Source of the DNA: Cucumis sativus
Taxonomy: Eukaryota; Streptophyta; Magnoliopsida; Cucurbitales; Cucurbitaceae
Direction of reading: 5' to 3'
Assembly (NCBI RefSeq): GCF_000004075.3
Contig: NC_026655.2
Location: forward strand, 23,855,489-23,919,488
DNA: 64,000 nt
Shown one piece after another: positions 49,135-60,663 of the stretch. Position 1 is the first letter of the stretch, and each line of letters starts with the position of its first letter. Under the pieces are notes generated by a model. That model was not told the origin of the DNA. It did not search any database and saw nothing but the letters and a program-made list of their open reading frames with translations. A program made the position numbers and the translations under genes.

Positions 49135-52100
49135 TCTTTCGGAAGTTTCTTTTTCCACTTCTAATCCTTTTGGTGGGTGAACTTCAATGGGCTGCCCATT
49201 TTCTGTTGGGGGTTCAGTTGTTATATTAATTTCTTCTGTGATAACTTCTACTCGTTGTTCCACTGTAAGAACCTCAATTGGATGCACTTCTTTCTTGGGA
49301 GGTTCAACAAATAAGTCTGGAACATAAGTTGTGTCTGGTTTCTCCCTGGATTCCTTGTCTACACCGACAAATTCTTTTATTGGTTGGTCCTCATCTGGTT
49401 TTTTACTCGATTCTGATACCAGTAACCCTTCATCTGCCTGCTCCTTGTTCTTAGGAGGGTCAAAGGGTGCAACCTCTTGTGCTATAACTTCCACTGATTC
49501 TTTCTCAGAAATAACTTCATTTGTTGTGTCTGGTTTCCCCCTTGATTCCTTGTCTACACCGTCAAATTCTTTTGTTGGATGGTCCTCATCTGGTCTTTTA
49601 CCCGATTCTGACACCAGTAACCCTTCATCTGCCTGCTCCTTGTTCGTAGGAGGGTCAAAGGGTGCACAAACCTCTTGTGCTATAACTTCCACTAATTCTT
49701 TCTCAGAAATAACTTCATTTGGCTGCTCCTTGTTTTTGAGAGGCTCAATAGATGCACTTGTCTCTTCTGTCGTCACTAGTGGTTGCTCTTTTTCTGTTGG
49801 AGTTTCAAATATTTCCGTAACTTCCTTTGCGACCACCTCGCTTATCTCTTTTGCTATCACTTCCAACGGTTGGGTTTCTGTTGAAGGCTCAACCTTTTGA
49901 GTAACTTCTTTTGTGATCACCTCACTTATCTCTTTTGCAACCGCTATTGGTGGTTCAATTATTTCAATATCTTCACTTATCTCCTTTCCTACCTCTACTG
50001 GCTGCTTATTTTCTATTTGTGGCTCATCTGTTTCAACATCTTCATTTATCTCTTTTTCTATCACTACTGACTCCTTCTTTTCCATCGGCAGCTCAACTGT
50101 TTCAATATCTTCTATTGCAAACATCTTAATTGGTTCTTTTTCGGCAACAACCTCGACTGGTTGTTCTTCTTTCTGGACTTTCCCTTCACTTGGTAGGTCA
50201 GTGTTGTCTGTAGGTGCCAATGGCTTTTCATCTATCACAGCTTCAGCCTCAACATAAGTGTCCTGGACATGTTTGGTTACTTCAGGTATCTCTTTTATAC
50301 CATCTTTTACTTGAATGACCTCTTTTTCTTGTTTCTCGACTTCTTCAAAATCCAATGTGGAATCATTGGTCTCTTTTTCCTTCACTTCTCCAGATTTTGT
50401 TGATGAAAAACCTTCATATGCTTGCTCATCGTTCTTGGGAGGTTCAAAGGATAAGCCAACCTCATTTTTTGTGACTTCTACAGCTTCTTTTTGGGAAATA
50501 GCTTCATCTGATTGCTCCTTATTCTTTGGAGGTTCAAAGGATTCGTTTATTTCTTTTTCTATCAATACTTGTTCTTTCGCTTGATGAACTTCAACTAGAA
50601 ATTCACTTTCATGGGAAACTTCAACAGATTCCCTGATCTTTGTTTCTATCAGTTCTCTTGATTCTTGCTCTGCGTCAATTTCAGATCCCTGTTGCTTATC
50701 TTTGGGAACTTCTGTGGGTATGCTAATTTCTTTTGCTATCACTTCTTCCAACGCTTTGAATGGATGAAGTTCAACTGGCTGCCCTTTGTCTGTTGGAGTT
50801 TCAACTCTTTCAAGATTTTCTTTTGCAACCCTCTCGATTAGTTCTTCCAGTGGAACTACCTCAATTGCCGGAGCTTCTTTCTTTGGTAGTTCAGCAGGTT
50901 CTTTTGGAATATCAGTCTCTGGTTCCTTGTCTGCCTCCTTCTCTACACTGACGCATTCTGTCACCGGTTCCTCTTCTGCATCTGTTGGGCCCTTACTAAA
51001 GTTTTCCACTACTGATAATATTGTATTATCACTAATCTTTGGCTTATTCTCTTCTGCTTCCTCAGAATTCATTTCCACTTTTTCTGCAACTTCTGTTACA
51101 AATTGTACGTGGGCACTTGGTTCCTCTTTTTCTTCACTGTAAACGATATTGCTTGATGATTCGTCTTGTAGTTTTGGAAGGCTCACAGCCTCTGATGGTT
51201 GTTCTTCTACTTTTTGCGTGGTTGCCTCTGCTGGTACCTCCAAAGCCTCTCTTTCTATGACTTCTTTAGTTGGTTGCTCCTCTGGTGGGCTCTTGCCATT
51301 GTCAGCTGTATCAAACTCCTTTATACTTTTTTCCAAGTACGCAATTACTGGCAGATCTATTGCTTCTCCTGCAACTGGTTCAACCGATGGCCTTTCCTCA
51401 TGTAGGGTCTCATTGGTAGCAGTAGCGATTTCCACCTCTGAGACCGAAGTAGATTCTTTTTCCAACTGCACATTGTCATGAACTGGAAGATTAACAACAG
51501 AAGTTTCATCTATTTGTTTGTTCTCAATAGCAGGAGGCTCAGCTTGAATATCCACTGCCTTTTCTTCGGATGTCGACAAAGTACTATTTGGAACATGTAA
51601 GTTGTCAGCCCTACCTTTCTCCCTGTCATCTTCTACAGTTTCTTGTGGTGAAGAGAAATGTATTTGTTCCGCTACTTTTACTGATTCACTGTTGATCTTC
51701 TCCGTTTCCTCCAGTAAAATAAAACATAACTGTTAAATTAAGGAAAAAATATCCCCGAAAAATATTGCTGAAGGAATTGGCAGATCTAATCAACCATATG
51801 ACAGCATAAAAATAATATGTTTTGTACCTCTTTTACTGTCTATCAAGATAGATCTCTCACACAAACGAAGAATTTTTTTTTAAAGGAATTCAATATAGTA
51901 ATCAACATGATCAACAAACTAAATTGCCATGCTTTTAAACTATAGGTAAGTTAACTTACTGGCAGATAAAATTACTTAATTCTTGATTAAGAAACATATG
52001 TTTGGGATTTGCATGTTAAATTCAGTTTAGAGAACTAATAGTGAGTGCATATAGTCAGTATTACATGAAAATGACAAAATTATCACTCAACAGGATGTTT

Positions 52101-52353
52101 AAAGTTTAAACTAGAAAAGTAATAAGTGTGTATAAGGAATCTAAAAACTTGATCAAACGGTCGTCACATCCAGTTACAATCATGAGAGAGAAATCAGAAA
52201 ACATGTAGCTAAATAAGAAGCTGAACAAACTTAAGTAAGTAGTGAAACGGAGAGCATGGAGAATTAGAAGTAGAAATGAAAGAGAAAATTAGAGGAAAAA
52301 CTTACCTCATCTGTTGTAGAAGTTTGATGGGAATCAAGAGTTTGGGTGGCCAT
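48928..52353 (-). CDS. Large acidic Glu/Lys/Pro-rich repeat protein, N-terminal part up to a stop
   Basis: Two exons, 52306-52353 and 48928-51708, joined in phase, give 942 residues. Exon 1 encodes MATQTLDSHQTSTTDE and has a good start context and a GTAAGT donor. The second exon is one long open frame rich in Glu, Val, Lys, Pro and Ser, made of loose repeats of the type PPKNKEQ-(D/N)E followed by EVIAKEIS or similar. No enzyme domain, signal peptide or membrane segment is visible; it is probably mostly disordered. I do not recognise a named family or function. Two recent in-frame tandem duplications (48847-49134, 49331-49723) show that the repeats are still expanding. The TAA at 48928 lies in one of them, and the same frame continues beyond it for 400 residues, so the gene is either truncated, carries a sequence error, or is spliced differently. 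The exon 2 acceptor follows TTTTACTGGAG. Confidence 0.8.
49331..49723 (-). repeat. 195-base in-frame tandem duplication
   Basis: Copies at 49331-49525 and 49526-49723 encode the same 65-66 residue block (NKEQADEGLLVSES, then KPDED, KEF, GVDKESR, KPDTT). They differ by a few substitutions and one extra codon (AQEVCAPF versus AQEVAPF). Confidence 0.9.
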
Positions 52354-53660
52354 AATGATTATTGTGGATTGAAAAACAAAGTGGCAGCTCCCAGTCCTTA
52401 AGAAATGGAAATGGAAAAAAGATGAAGAAATTAAGGAAAGAAATGATGAGGTTGGCAACAACTCAGAAATGCCTAACTAAGTCACTAGAAGACTAAATGA
52501 AAGAACCACACCACTTGGAGGAAAAATTTAGCAAAGCAAAAGCAAAAACAGTCTGTCAGTGACAAGCTTTTCTCACATGATCTAGGATAGAATAATTGAT
52601 GATGATAATGATTCCCTTTAGTTTCTATCTAAAAGAAAAAGAAAATCAAACAGGGTGGAGAGATAAAAGTTATGATAATTAGCATTGGCAAAGTGATAAA
52701 ACACCAAAAGCAACTGGGTCCCATGAGTATTGATTTTCATGGTTGGAAATGTTTTGGCCTTCTACGGTCATATTCATAAGTGCATTTTATGTTTGGGGTG
52801 GCAATAAATTAGATTAGATTGGGAGCCATTTACCATTTGGTATTTTATTTTCTCTCTCTTTTAAATGTTGAATTGGCAAAGTGACTAAAAACCAAAAGCA
52901 GCTGGGTCCCGCAGCTTGTGTATTCTTCTTCATTGTTGTAATTGTCTTGGCCTTCTATATCATATTCATAAATGCATGTTACGTTTGGGATGACATTCAA
53001 TTAGGATGAGATCGGAGCTTGTCTTAACTTCTAATATTTGATATTTTCTCTTTTGAATATTGCATTTAACATAAGATGACTTGGACATTGGTCATTAAGG
53101 CTTTCAAAGAACACCTAACTTTTGTACTTTCTATTTGCTGTTGCATGCTCGTCGTTGATACTTAATAGAAGAAAAAAAAAAAAAAAATGATCATTGTTTT
53201 TCTTTTGGGGTGGGTGGGTTATGATTTAAGAGAGTTGGTTTGTTTTAAGGAACTTTCAACTCAAACCCAATTCTCATATTTTTCCACTAGATTATAACAG
53301 CTTTATAAAACTGAAGAGAGAAAAGCAGAACAACCCTCATGCTTTGAAGCCCACTCCCATAAGGTAGTAGATGTCTAGTTTTTCTGGGTCTGCCCTGTTT
53401 TCCCATCAACAAAAAGCCTTCTCGCTCTCATAATTCATCTACAAATTTATTACAAATGCACAACTAAAAAAATTTAAAAGAGCAACCCAACATTTTAAAA
53501 CTGAACATACACAGCAAAGCATGGTAGATCAGATCAGATCAGATCACACACTACTTTTTTTTCCCTCTCGGATTTTCTCTTCTCTTCTTCTTTCTTTTGT
53601 ATGGTGTATCTTTTGTATAGTGTAGCTAGTTTGGAAGACTTAGGATAGAAGTAATTAAAG
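52354..53660. other. Intergenic, upstream of the repeat-protein gene
   Basis: It should contain the promoter of the minus-strand repeat-protein gene. A segment is repeated imperfectly: GGCAAAGTGATAAAACACCA with GCAACTGGGTCCC near 52687, and GGCAAAGTGACTAAAAACCA with GCAGCTGGGTCCC near 52874, each followed by related sequence including TTGGCCTTCTA. This is a duplication of roughly 190 bases. GATCA repeats occur at 53528-53546. Confidence 0.6.
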
Positions 53661-54481
53661 GTTCATTTGACAGCGTTCCTATTTCCTGTTTCATTTCTTA
53701 TTTTTTCAAGAAACAGACATGTTTGATAACTATTATGTCTCTCGTTTTCAAAATTTAAGGAACATTTTTTAAAGTTAGACAAAATTTGAGAAATTATGAA
53801 AAGTGTTTTTCTCCCTTTTTTGTTTCATTTTTAATTGATTGTTTATGTTTTAATATCTCTAGTTGGCTCTTGATGAGGAGGTATGCATAGAACCACTTTT
53901 GTTTTCTATTTTCTTTCTTTCTTTTTCTTTTTTATTTTCTTTTTCTTCTTTCCTTAATTTTTCATATTTATATGTTTCATATTTTTTAGTTTATTTTTTC
54001 CCTTTCTTTATTAATCTTTCATATATATGTTTAATACTTTTCAATTTGTTTTTAGTTTTATCCTTTCTTTATTTATTTTTCATAATTATATATTTAATTT
54101 AATTCTAAATTTTAATATTTTTAGATTATTGTATTATTTCATTTGAAAATTTTCAATCTAATTTTAAATTTTATTTCCCATTCAGCAGTATTTATTTTAT
54201 ATTTGTTAATTTATTTTTCATATTTATGTGTTCAATTTAATTTTGAATTTTAAACTGTTTAGTATTTAAATTATATATTATTTTGATCTTTCAAATTTAA
54301 AACTTTAATACGTGTAGTTTTTAAAAATTTTAAATTTCAAAATGTTGTGTTTACTAAAAATGATTATCAAATAAGTTTGACCAAACGGAAATAGTTATCA
54401 AATATACACTGTTTTCTTATTCTAAAGAAAAAGAAACAATGAACAGGAAACAGAAAACGAAAACGTTATCAAACGGGCTCC
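53661..54481. mobile_element. Element of about 820 bases with long imperfect terminal inverted repeats
   Basis: The left end contains TTCATTTGACAGCG, TTTCCTGTTTCAT and GTTTGATAACTAT. The complement of the right end has the same blocks in the same order: CCCGTTTGATAACG, TTTCCTGTTCAT and ATTTGATAACTAT. The arms are about 75-90 bases. The interior is T-rich with repeated TTATTTTTCATATTTAT-like units and no coding frame. Similar GTTTGATAAC-ended elements are common in plant genomes. I could not find a clean target duplication. Confidence 0.7.
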
Positions 54482-56817
54482 TAGTGTTAACAAACAACTT
54501 TTGTTGCATAAACACAATATGTTTTGCTCTAGCTGATTGAGAATTATATTCAACCATTGTTGGTTGAATTATATTCGTGGCCGTTGGAGTTTTATCGATG
54601 CACCTGTTCTCGATAATAAGTGACTGTGTTTCAATAGGAATCATCGGATCGATAGCAATAAGTCTTGTTTTAAGAGACTCGAATAACAAAACATCTTGAA
54701 ACAATAATGGGAGTGAAGATTTGGAAAGCATAGAGTCGAAAGATGTATCATCTTGATCATCAATAGGTTTAGTTTAGGGCTTTTGTAATACGTCTTAAAT
54801 AAGGTTTGATTATTGATATTTAAGTCACTCTTCTTGTTGGTTTTACAGAACTTCTCTCTTGGATCAGCAAACTATCACCAAGTAATACAACATCCAACAT
54901 TATTTGATTCTAAAATTGGAGTAATGGTATCATCTTCAAATTCAACTAGTTCATTTGTAATTGCTTCATATCGATGGCTGCTGGTGAAGTGATGGGTGGT
55001 GGAACAGATGGATAGGGATTAAGGCTTAAGAATAATAATATGTGGATAGAAGCACATATAATTAGGTCATTTGAATGGGACGGTATACTTGCTAAATACA
55101 ATTGTCTGTCATCTTTTTGTTTAATGTTCTTTGCTGAATATGATTAGACAAGCTTATTCAAAATCTATTTTAGGATTGCCTCGTTTGACACGAAGTGATA
55201 TCAACACATGAATTGAGAAAACTTAGTTTTTTTCATTTGTGGGATTTTGTTAATAGAATCTCATATACTGGATTTGGAGCACAAACTGTCAACCAACAAA
55301 TAACAAAGATTGGAAAAAGTAACAATTGTAATAGAGGGAAGAAAGTTGATTATCACTTCCCACTAGAAAGCAAAAGGAAGTGAAATTATGTGACTATTCA
55401 AAGATTGGGTATAAAGGGGTGCTATTTCAACCATTGATTATTGATGGGGTTAAATGCCTTTAAACTTTTGATGATGGGATTAAATGCTTTTTCAGGACTT
55501 CTTATTATGTTGCCTTCTCATCAAAGTCATTCTCCCCTATGCAACTTGGCCCTTTTTTCAACTTTGTAAAAAGTTAATTTTATTTTTTTCAAATCCATTG
55601 TTGTCTTTGCCTTTTCTCTAAATGATTTTGAGTTAAAGATTATAGCATATTGGATATTGGATGATATGATCTATTGATGATGCTATAGGACTATTGGCTT
55701 GGTATATGTTGTCAAGATTATTCCTTGTGTTTTGATGTGAATTATTGAGCTAACAATTCTAACTAAACAAGAAAAGGAAAAAATTCCTAACTTTGGTTGG
55801 ACAAATTTTACTTGGACTTCTTTTGGAAATTATATGCAATTATCTCATTTTATATGCAACTTATACAACCATCTTAAGATCCAAAATGATTTTTGCCTCA
55901 CTTTTTAAAATTAAAAAAATCTGACCTCTTGTTTATCTCAATTCTTTCATTGATTAATGCATTCTTTTTTTTTTTTTTCATTTAGTACTTTCTTCTTGAT
56001 GAGACCATGCATTGGAAGCAGCTTCGCGAGTCCACATGAGCAGCTCCATGTCACTTCTTGTTCCTCTTCTCTCCCTCTTTTCAGTTTGTGTTGCCGAGTG
56101 AGACTGAACGTCAGAATGTGAGACAACAGAGGTAGATGAAGTGTTGGAGACGGAGATGGTGAGAAAAAGGAGAGAGGAGAATGATATGTGAGAATGGAAA
56201 GGGAACGGGGGCGAGCGAGAATGCTTGATCCGTGTTGTGAGGGGCTCCGTTTTAGTAATCTCATCTACTTTTTTTATAAAAAAAATAAATAAAACGACAA
56301 ATTTCGAAATCATTTTCCGGTCATCCAGGGAGTCCAAAATAATTTCGTACTCTCTTCCCTCCGCTGCATCACCTACATTCGTGTTGTTTATTCTCAATAC
56401 ACTGACCTCCAGATTCCATCCATTCCGGCGGAAACCACAGCGTTTCTTCATCGCCGGAGGCTTCCTCGTCACAGCGGTGGCAAGCGACGGGAACTTGGGT
56501 TTTTGAGTGCCACACCACCGCGCGACGTCTAAACCACGCGGGAATGGGGGTCTCCCGGCGGCTTCCCTCGACGGTTTTGGACTGTTTAATTAAGTCAAGG
56601 TTGACTTTGGATGAGAACTTCCTTTATGAACACCTGTTGAAATTCTTTACAAGGTTCTGGTGAATCTCGACCTAAATGGCCGAAGAATCAAAATGCTTTC
56701 CGTTCCAATCAATACCCATTATTTACTTGATCTTACCCAACCTCCTAAATCAAAGCAAAAACTTTGCTTGTAAATTCTCATTTGTAACCCTCTTGATTAC
56801 GAACTACACGATTAGAT
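54482..56817. other. Intergenic with traces of old genes
   Basis: The DNA at 54500-54780 is more balanced in composition and open on the minus strand, possibly a decayed gene or transposon. From about 55978 to 56500 there is another GC-richer patch described separately. Nothing intact is seen. Confidence 0.45.
55978..56451 (-). CDS. Doubtful open frame upstream of the PPR gene
   Basis: From the minus-strand ATG at 56451 the first part reads MKKRCGFRRNGWNLEVSVLR and continues INNTNVGDAAEGREYEIILD and SLDDRKMISKF. This is protein-like and sits in GC-richer DNA. After that the frame becomes Ser/Phe-rich and looks like non-coding or intron sequence. The plus strand is also open here. I do not recognise it. 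It could be the first exon of a small gene or a relic. Confidence 0.25.
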   Translation of the reverse strand: MKKRCGFRRNGWNLEVSVLRINNTNVGDAAEGREYEIILDSLDDRKMISKFVVLFIFFIKKVDEITKTEPLTTRIKHSRSPPFPFHSHISFSSLLFLTISVSNTSSTSVVSHSDVQSHSATQTEKRERRGTRSDMELLMWTREAASNAWSHQEESTK

Positions 56818-58932
56818 ATGAAAGCTGTCTATTCTAAACTTCCCCTTCATCCAAATTTGAGTTTTTTCAAATCCCATTACCACCAAACTCCATTCCTCCA
56901 CCCTCTTACCTCTCTTAACAGTCTTCTCAATTGTAGCCGGACATCAAAACATGCCACTCAAATTCATTCCCAACTTATTACCACCGCCTTGCTTTCCCTC
57001 CCTTTTCTCTTCAACAACCTCCTTAACTTGTACGCCAAATGTGGCTCTGTCGACCAAACCTTGTTGCTCTTCTCCTCAGCTCCAGATGACTCTAAGAACG
57101 TTGTCTCTTGGACTTCTCTTATTACCCAACTTACCCGTTTCAAAAGACCCTTTAAGGCCTTGACTTTCTTTAACCATATGAGGCGTTCTGGAGTTTATCC
57201 CAATCATTACACCTTCTCTGCTGTTTTATCTGCTTGCACTGACACTACGGCTTCTGTTCATGGTGAACAGATGCATTCTTTGGTTTGGAAACATGGGTTC
57301 CTTGCTGAGGTATTTGTTGTCAGTGCATTAGTTGACATGTATGCCAAGTGCTGTGATATGTTGATGGCCGAGAAGGTGTTTGAGGAAATGCCCGTGAGAA
57401 ACCTTGTGTCTTGGAACACTATGATTGTGGGATTCTTGCAGAACAAGCTTTATGATCAGGCCATTTTCTTCTTTAAGACGCTTCTATTGGAGAATTTAAC
57501 TGCTCTTGATGAAGTAAGCTTTTCTAGTGTCTTTAGTGCTTGTGCCAATGCTGGTAACTTGGAGTTTGGGAAACAAGTTCATGGAGTTGCTCTGAAGCTT
57601 GGTGTCTGGAATTTGGTTTATATAAATAACTCGCTGAGTGACATGTATGGTAAGTGTGGCTTATTCAACGACGTTGCAAAGTTGTTTTCAAACACTGGAG
57701 CGAGAGATGTTGTTACTTGGAACATAATGATCATGGCATACGTTTATAATCACAATTATGAAGATGCCTGCAATAGTTTTTGGATGATGAGAAGGAAAGG
57801 TTCAATACCTGATGAAGCATCATACTCTTCTGTTCTTCATTCTTGCGCAAATCTTGCAGCACTATATCAGGGAACACTGATCCATAATCAGATCATACGA
57901 TCTGGGTTTGTTAAAAATCTGCGTGTTGCAAGTTCTTTGATTACGATGTATGCAAAATGTGGCAGCTTGGTAGATGCTTTCCAGATATTTGAAGAGACTG
58001 AAGACCGTAATGTGGTTTGTTGGACAGCTATCATTGCAGCGTGTCAACAACATGGTCATGCTAATTGGGTTGTTGAGTTATTCGAACAAATGTTGAGAGA
58101 GGGGATTAAACCCGATTATATCACTTTTGTTTCTGTTCTCTCTGCTTGCAGCCACACTGGTCGAGTTGAAGAAGGATTCTTCTACTTTAATTCAATGATT
58201 AAAGTGCATGGTATTTACCCTGGACATGAACATTATGCGTGTATAGTCGACTTGCTTAGTCGTGCGGGAGAGTTGGATAGAGCTAAGAGGTTTATAGAAT
58301 TGATGCCTATCAAACCAGATGCCTCAGTATGGGGTGCTTTGCTTAGTGCTTGCAGGAATCATAGCAACCTTATAATGGGTAAGGAAGTAGCGCTGAAACT
58401 TTTTGATTTGGAACCAGATAATCCTGGAAATTATGTGCTGCTTTGTAACATCTTGACGCGTAATGGGATGTTAAATGAGGCTGATGAAGTTAGAAGAAAG
58501 ATGGAAAGCATTGGGGTGAGAAAGGAACCAGGTTGTAGTTGGATCGACATAAAGAATTCAACATATGTATTCACAGTTCATGACAAATCACATGAGAAAA
58601 CGAAGGAGATTTATGAAATGTTGGAAAAGCTAAAGGAGTTAGTAAAGAAGAAAGGGTATGTGGCTGAAACTGAATTTGCAATAAACACTGCAGAAGAATA
58701 CAAGGAGCAAAGCTTGTGGTATCATAGTGAGAAAATAGCTCTTGCATTTGGGCTGCTGAGCCTTCCTGCTGGTGCTCCAATTAGGATTAAAAAGAATCTA
58801 AGAACTTGTGGAGATTGTCATACTGTCATGAAGTTCGCTTCCGAAATTTTTGCCCGAGAGATTATAGTAAGAGATATAAATAGATTCCACCACTTCACCA
58901 ACGGGATTTGTTCTTGTGGAGATTACTGGTGA
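56818..58932 (+). CDS. PLS-class pentatricopeptide repeat protein with DYW domain
   Basis: Organellar RNA-editing factor type: the PPR tract binds a specific RNA and the C-terminal DYW domain deaminates C to U. Single exon, 704 residues, as usual for plant PPR genes. The N-terminus is rich in Ser, His and Leu with few acidic residues, consistent with a mitochondrial or plastid transit peptide. About a dozen P, L and S motifs follow (for example ALVDMYAKC, NLVSWNTMIVGFLQN, DVVTWNIMIMAY, NVVCWTAIIAACQQHG). E and E+ motifs cover VWGALLSACRNHSN to about WIDIKNSTYVFTV. The DYW domain has the zinc/catalytic HSE at residues 636-638, CGDC at 664-667 and ends CSCGDYW, so all key residues are present. 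I cannot assign a target site or gene name. Confidence 0.95.
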   Translation: MKAVYSKLPLHPNLSFFKSHYHQTPFLHPLTSLNSLLNCSRTSKHATQIHSQLITTALLSLPFLFNNLLNLYAKCGSVDQTLLLFSSAPDDSKNVVSWTSLITQLTRFKRPFKALTFFNHMRRSGVYPNHYTFSAVLSACTDTTASVHGEQMHSLVWKHGFLAEVFVVSALVDMYAKCCDMLMAEKVFEEMPVRNLVSWNTMIVGFLQNKLYDQAIFFFKTLLLENLTALDEVSFSSVFSACANAGNLEFGKQVHGVALKLGVWNLVYINNSLSDMYGKCGLFNDVAKLFSNTGARDVVTWNIMIMAYVYNHNYEDACNSFWMMRRKGSIPDEASYSSVLHSCANLAALYQGTLIHNQIIRSGFVKNLRVASSLITMYAKCGSLVDAFQIFEETEDRNVVCWTAIIAACQQHGHANWVVELFEQMLREGIKPDYITFVSVLSACSHTGRVEEGFFYFNSMIKVHGIYPGHEHYACIVDLLSRAGELDRAKRFIELMPIKPDASVWGALLSACRNHSNLIMGKEVALKLFDLEPDNPGNYVLLCNILTRNGMLNEADEVRRKMESIGVRKEPGCSWIDIKNSTYVFTVHDKSHEKTKEIYEMLEKLKELVKKKGYVAETEFAINTAEEYKEQSLWYHSEKIALAFGLLSLPAGAPIRIKKNLRTCGDCHTVMKFASEIFAREIIVRDINRFHHFTNGICSCGDYW

Positions 58933-60240
58933 TTGATTTTTCATTGTGCTGGAAGAGGCTGCAAGATTTATCTAAAAGCTGTTAGGGAGAAATCTGATTT
59001 CTCTTTTGCTCATTTTGTAGATTGTCATTAGAGCTAAGTTAATTTACAAACAATTCATTGAATAGTTTTTTTTAACCATATATTTTCAAATACAATAATT
59101 TCCCTTTTCTCAATTTTTTGGCATTCACACGTTAAAAGATATAAAAAAAAATTGAACAACGATGTCCTAAACTTAGTTTTGAGTTTGGGGTCCAAAGAGG
59201 ACTTTCTACGATTTCTTTATTTTATTTTAATCTTACACCTGCGTAACTTGAAGATTATAGGTTCGAAAACTTGACGAACAGGTTCATGACACATCTAAAA
59301 GATTTCCATCTACATTTTAATTTGACAGAGGCCTTTCTAGGATGATAATGACATAAGATTTCTTCTTTATAAAATATGATTTTCTTTTCATTTTTTTAAA
59401 ATTTTTAATCTAAATAACAAATTAAACAAACAGTAGAAATACTAGTTTGACTCAATTTTGACCTTTTGGGACATGTTTGGGTTTTTGTTAGCTCATTTTC
59501 ACATGGTAAATAATTCACAAATTGCATCAAATCATCTAAATCCAAGATAATAGTAGAGAATGTAGATGTGTCTGAACGAGTGTCTTTGTATCAATACTTC
59601 TCAAAAAGAAAAATACTAAATAAGCATATTGAATCATTTTTCTAGTTAAATGAACTTTATTTAAAATGAGATTGTGATTGGTTAAAGTTTGAAAATAATT
59701 TTGTTTTTTCTTTTATTGAAAAATGGTATGAAAACAAAAGAAAATTGCTCAAAACATTTTGAAATGCAATCAAATGATAAGAAAAATATAATTATTTATC
59801 TAAATAAGTGGGGCATTTTGCAAAATAATTATCATTTTTATTATAATGTATGTAAATCTGTGTATGATTCTTCTACAAAGATTGTAGTGTGTCACATACT
59901 TTTCTATTTTGCATATATAATATTTATTTAATATATCAAGTGTATATGAAGGAGGTATGAATTGATACTTTTTTAACCTTTGGTGAGCTAGATTTATTAT
60001 TTTGGAAAAGTAAGGTTGTATATGACATTTTAGTATATGTAAGTGTATCAAATGGATTTTTTTTGGACATTTCATTAGCTTGGACTTGTTTTGGAATGAA
60101 GTAATACTTTGGTGGTAAGAACGCTTTGCTATCGGAGAGCGTGAAAGGAGACTTCTATACCGTACTGAGTTATCGCGGAGGAACTGCTACACACTTCTCC
60201 TCATTTTGGCGGGAGAATCAGATGTTATCATTTTCCTCCC
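58933..60240. other. Intergenic between PPR and SCC3 genes
   Basis: AT-rich up to about 60090, then more GC-balanced towards the SCC3 transcript start. No gene is seen. Confidence 0.5.
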
Positions 60241-60612
60241 GCTCGGTCCACCGTAGTGTGTTGTTTGTATAATTTTCCGTCCATCTTCTTCTTCCTCTTC
60301 TTCTTCTTCTTCTTTCCCGCTGTTCTGGCCAAAATTTGTGTGCAAGATCTATCAAATTGGAAACTGCTAGCGGTTATCGCTTAATAGGACAGTGTCGAGT
60401 GGGGAAGTCGGCGTAAGCAACCTTGGCCTCTATTCATCAGCATACTGCTTTCAGTTCTTCCAGTTTCTAGGAATCCAATTTTCCTCCAGGTAAAATTTCA
60501 AGCTGTTTTTATTAGGATGCCTGTTCAGTTGGGGGCATTTTTGTGGATCAATTATGCTTGATTTTGTTTCGTTTATGGTTCTCTGATGATATCATTCGCA
60601 GTTTCGAAGACC

Positions 60613-60624
60613 ATGCGTTGGTAG
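60613..60624 (+). other. Minimal upstream reading frame in SCC3 leader
   Basis: ATG CGT TGG TAG lies in the second leader exon, 40 bases before the main ATG. A leader intron appears to run from 60490 (CCAG, then GTAAA) to 60601 (CGCAG). Confidence 0.5.
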
Positions 60625-60663
60625 TGCGTCTTGGGTTGCTGTTCGAATTATCTTTCAACAACA

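Noticed and set aside
48548-51481. Several plus-strand open frames rich in Ser and Phe
   Set aside because: They are antisense to the Glu/Lys-rich repeat gene; GAA and GAG codons read backwards give Ser, Phe and Leu.
53863-54102. 79-codon Phe/Leu/Tyr-rich open frame that looks like a membrane protein
   Set aside because: It is built from the T-rich repeats inside the inverted-repeat element; low complexity explains it.
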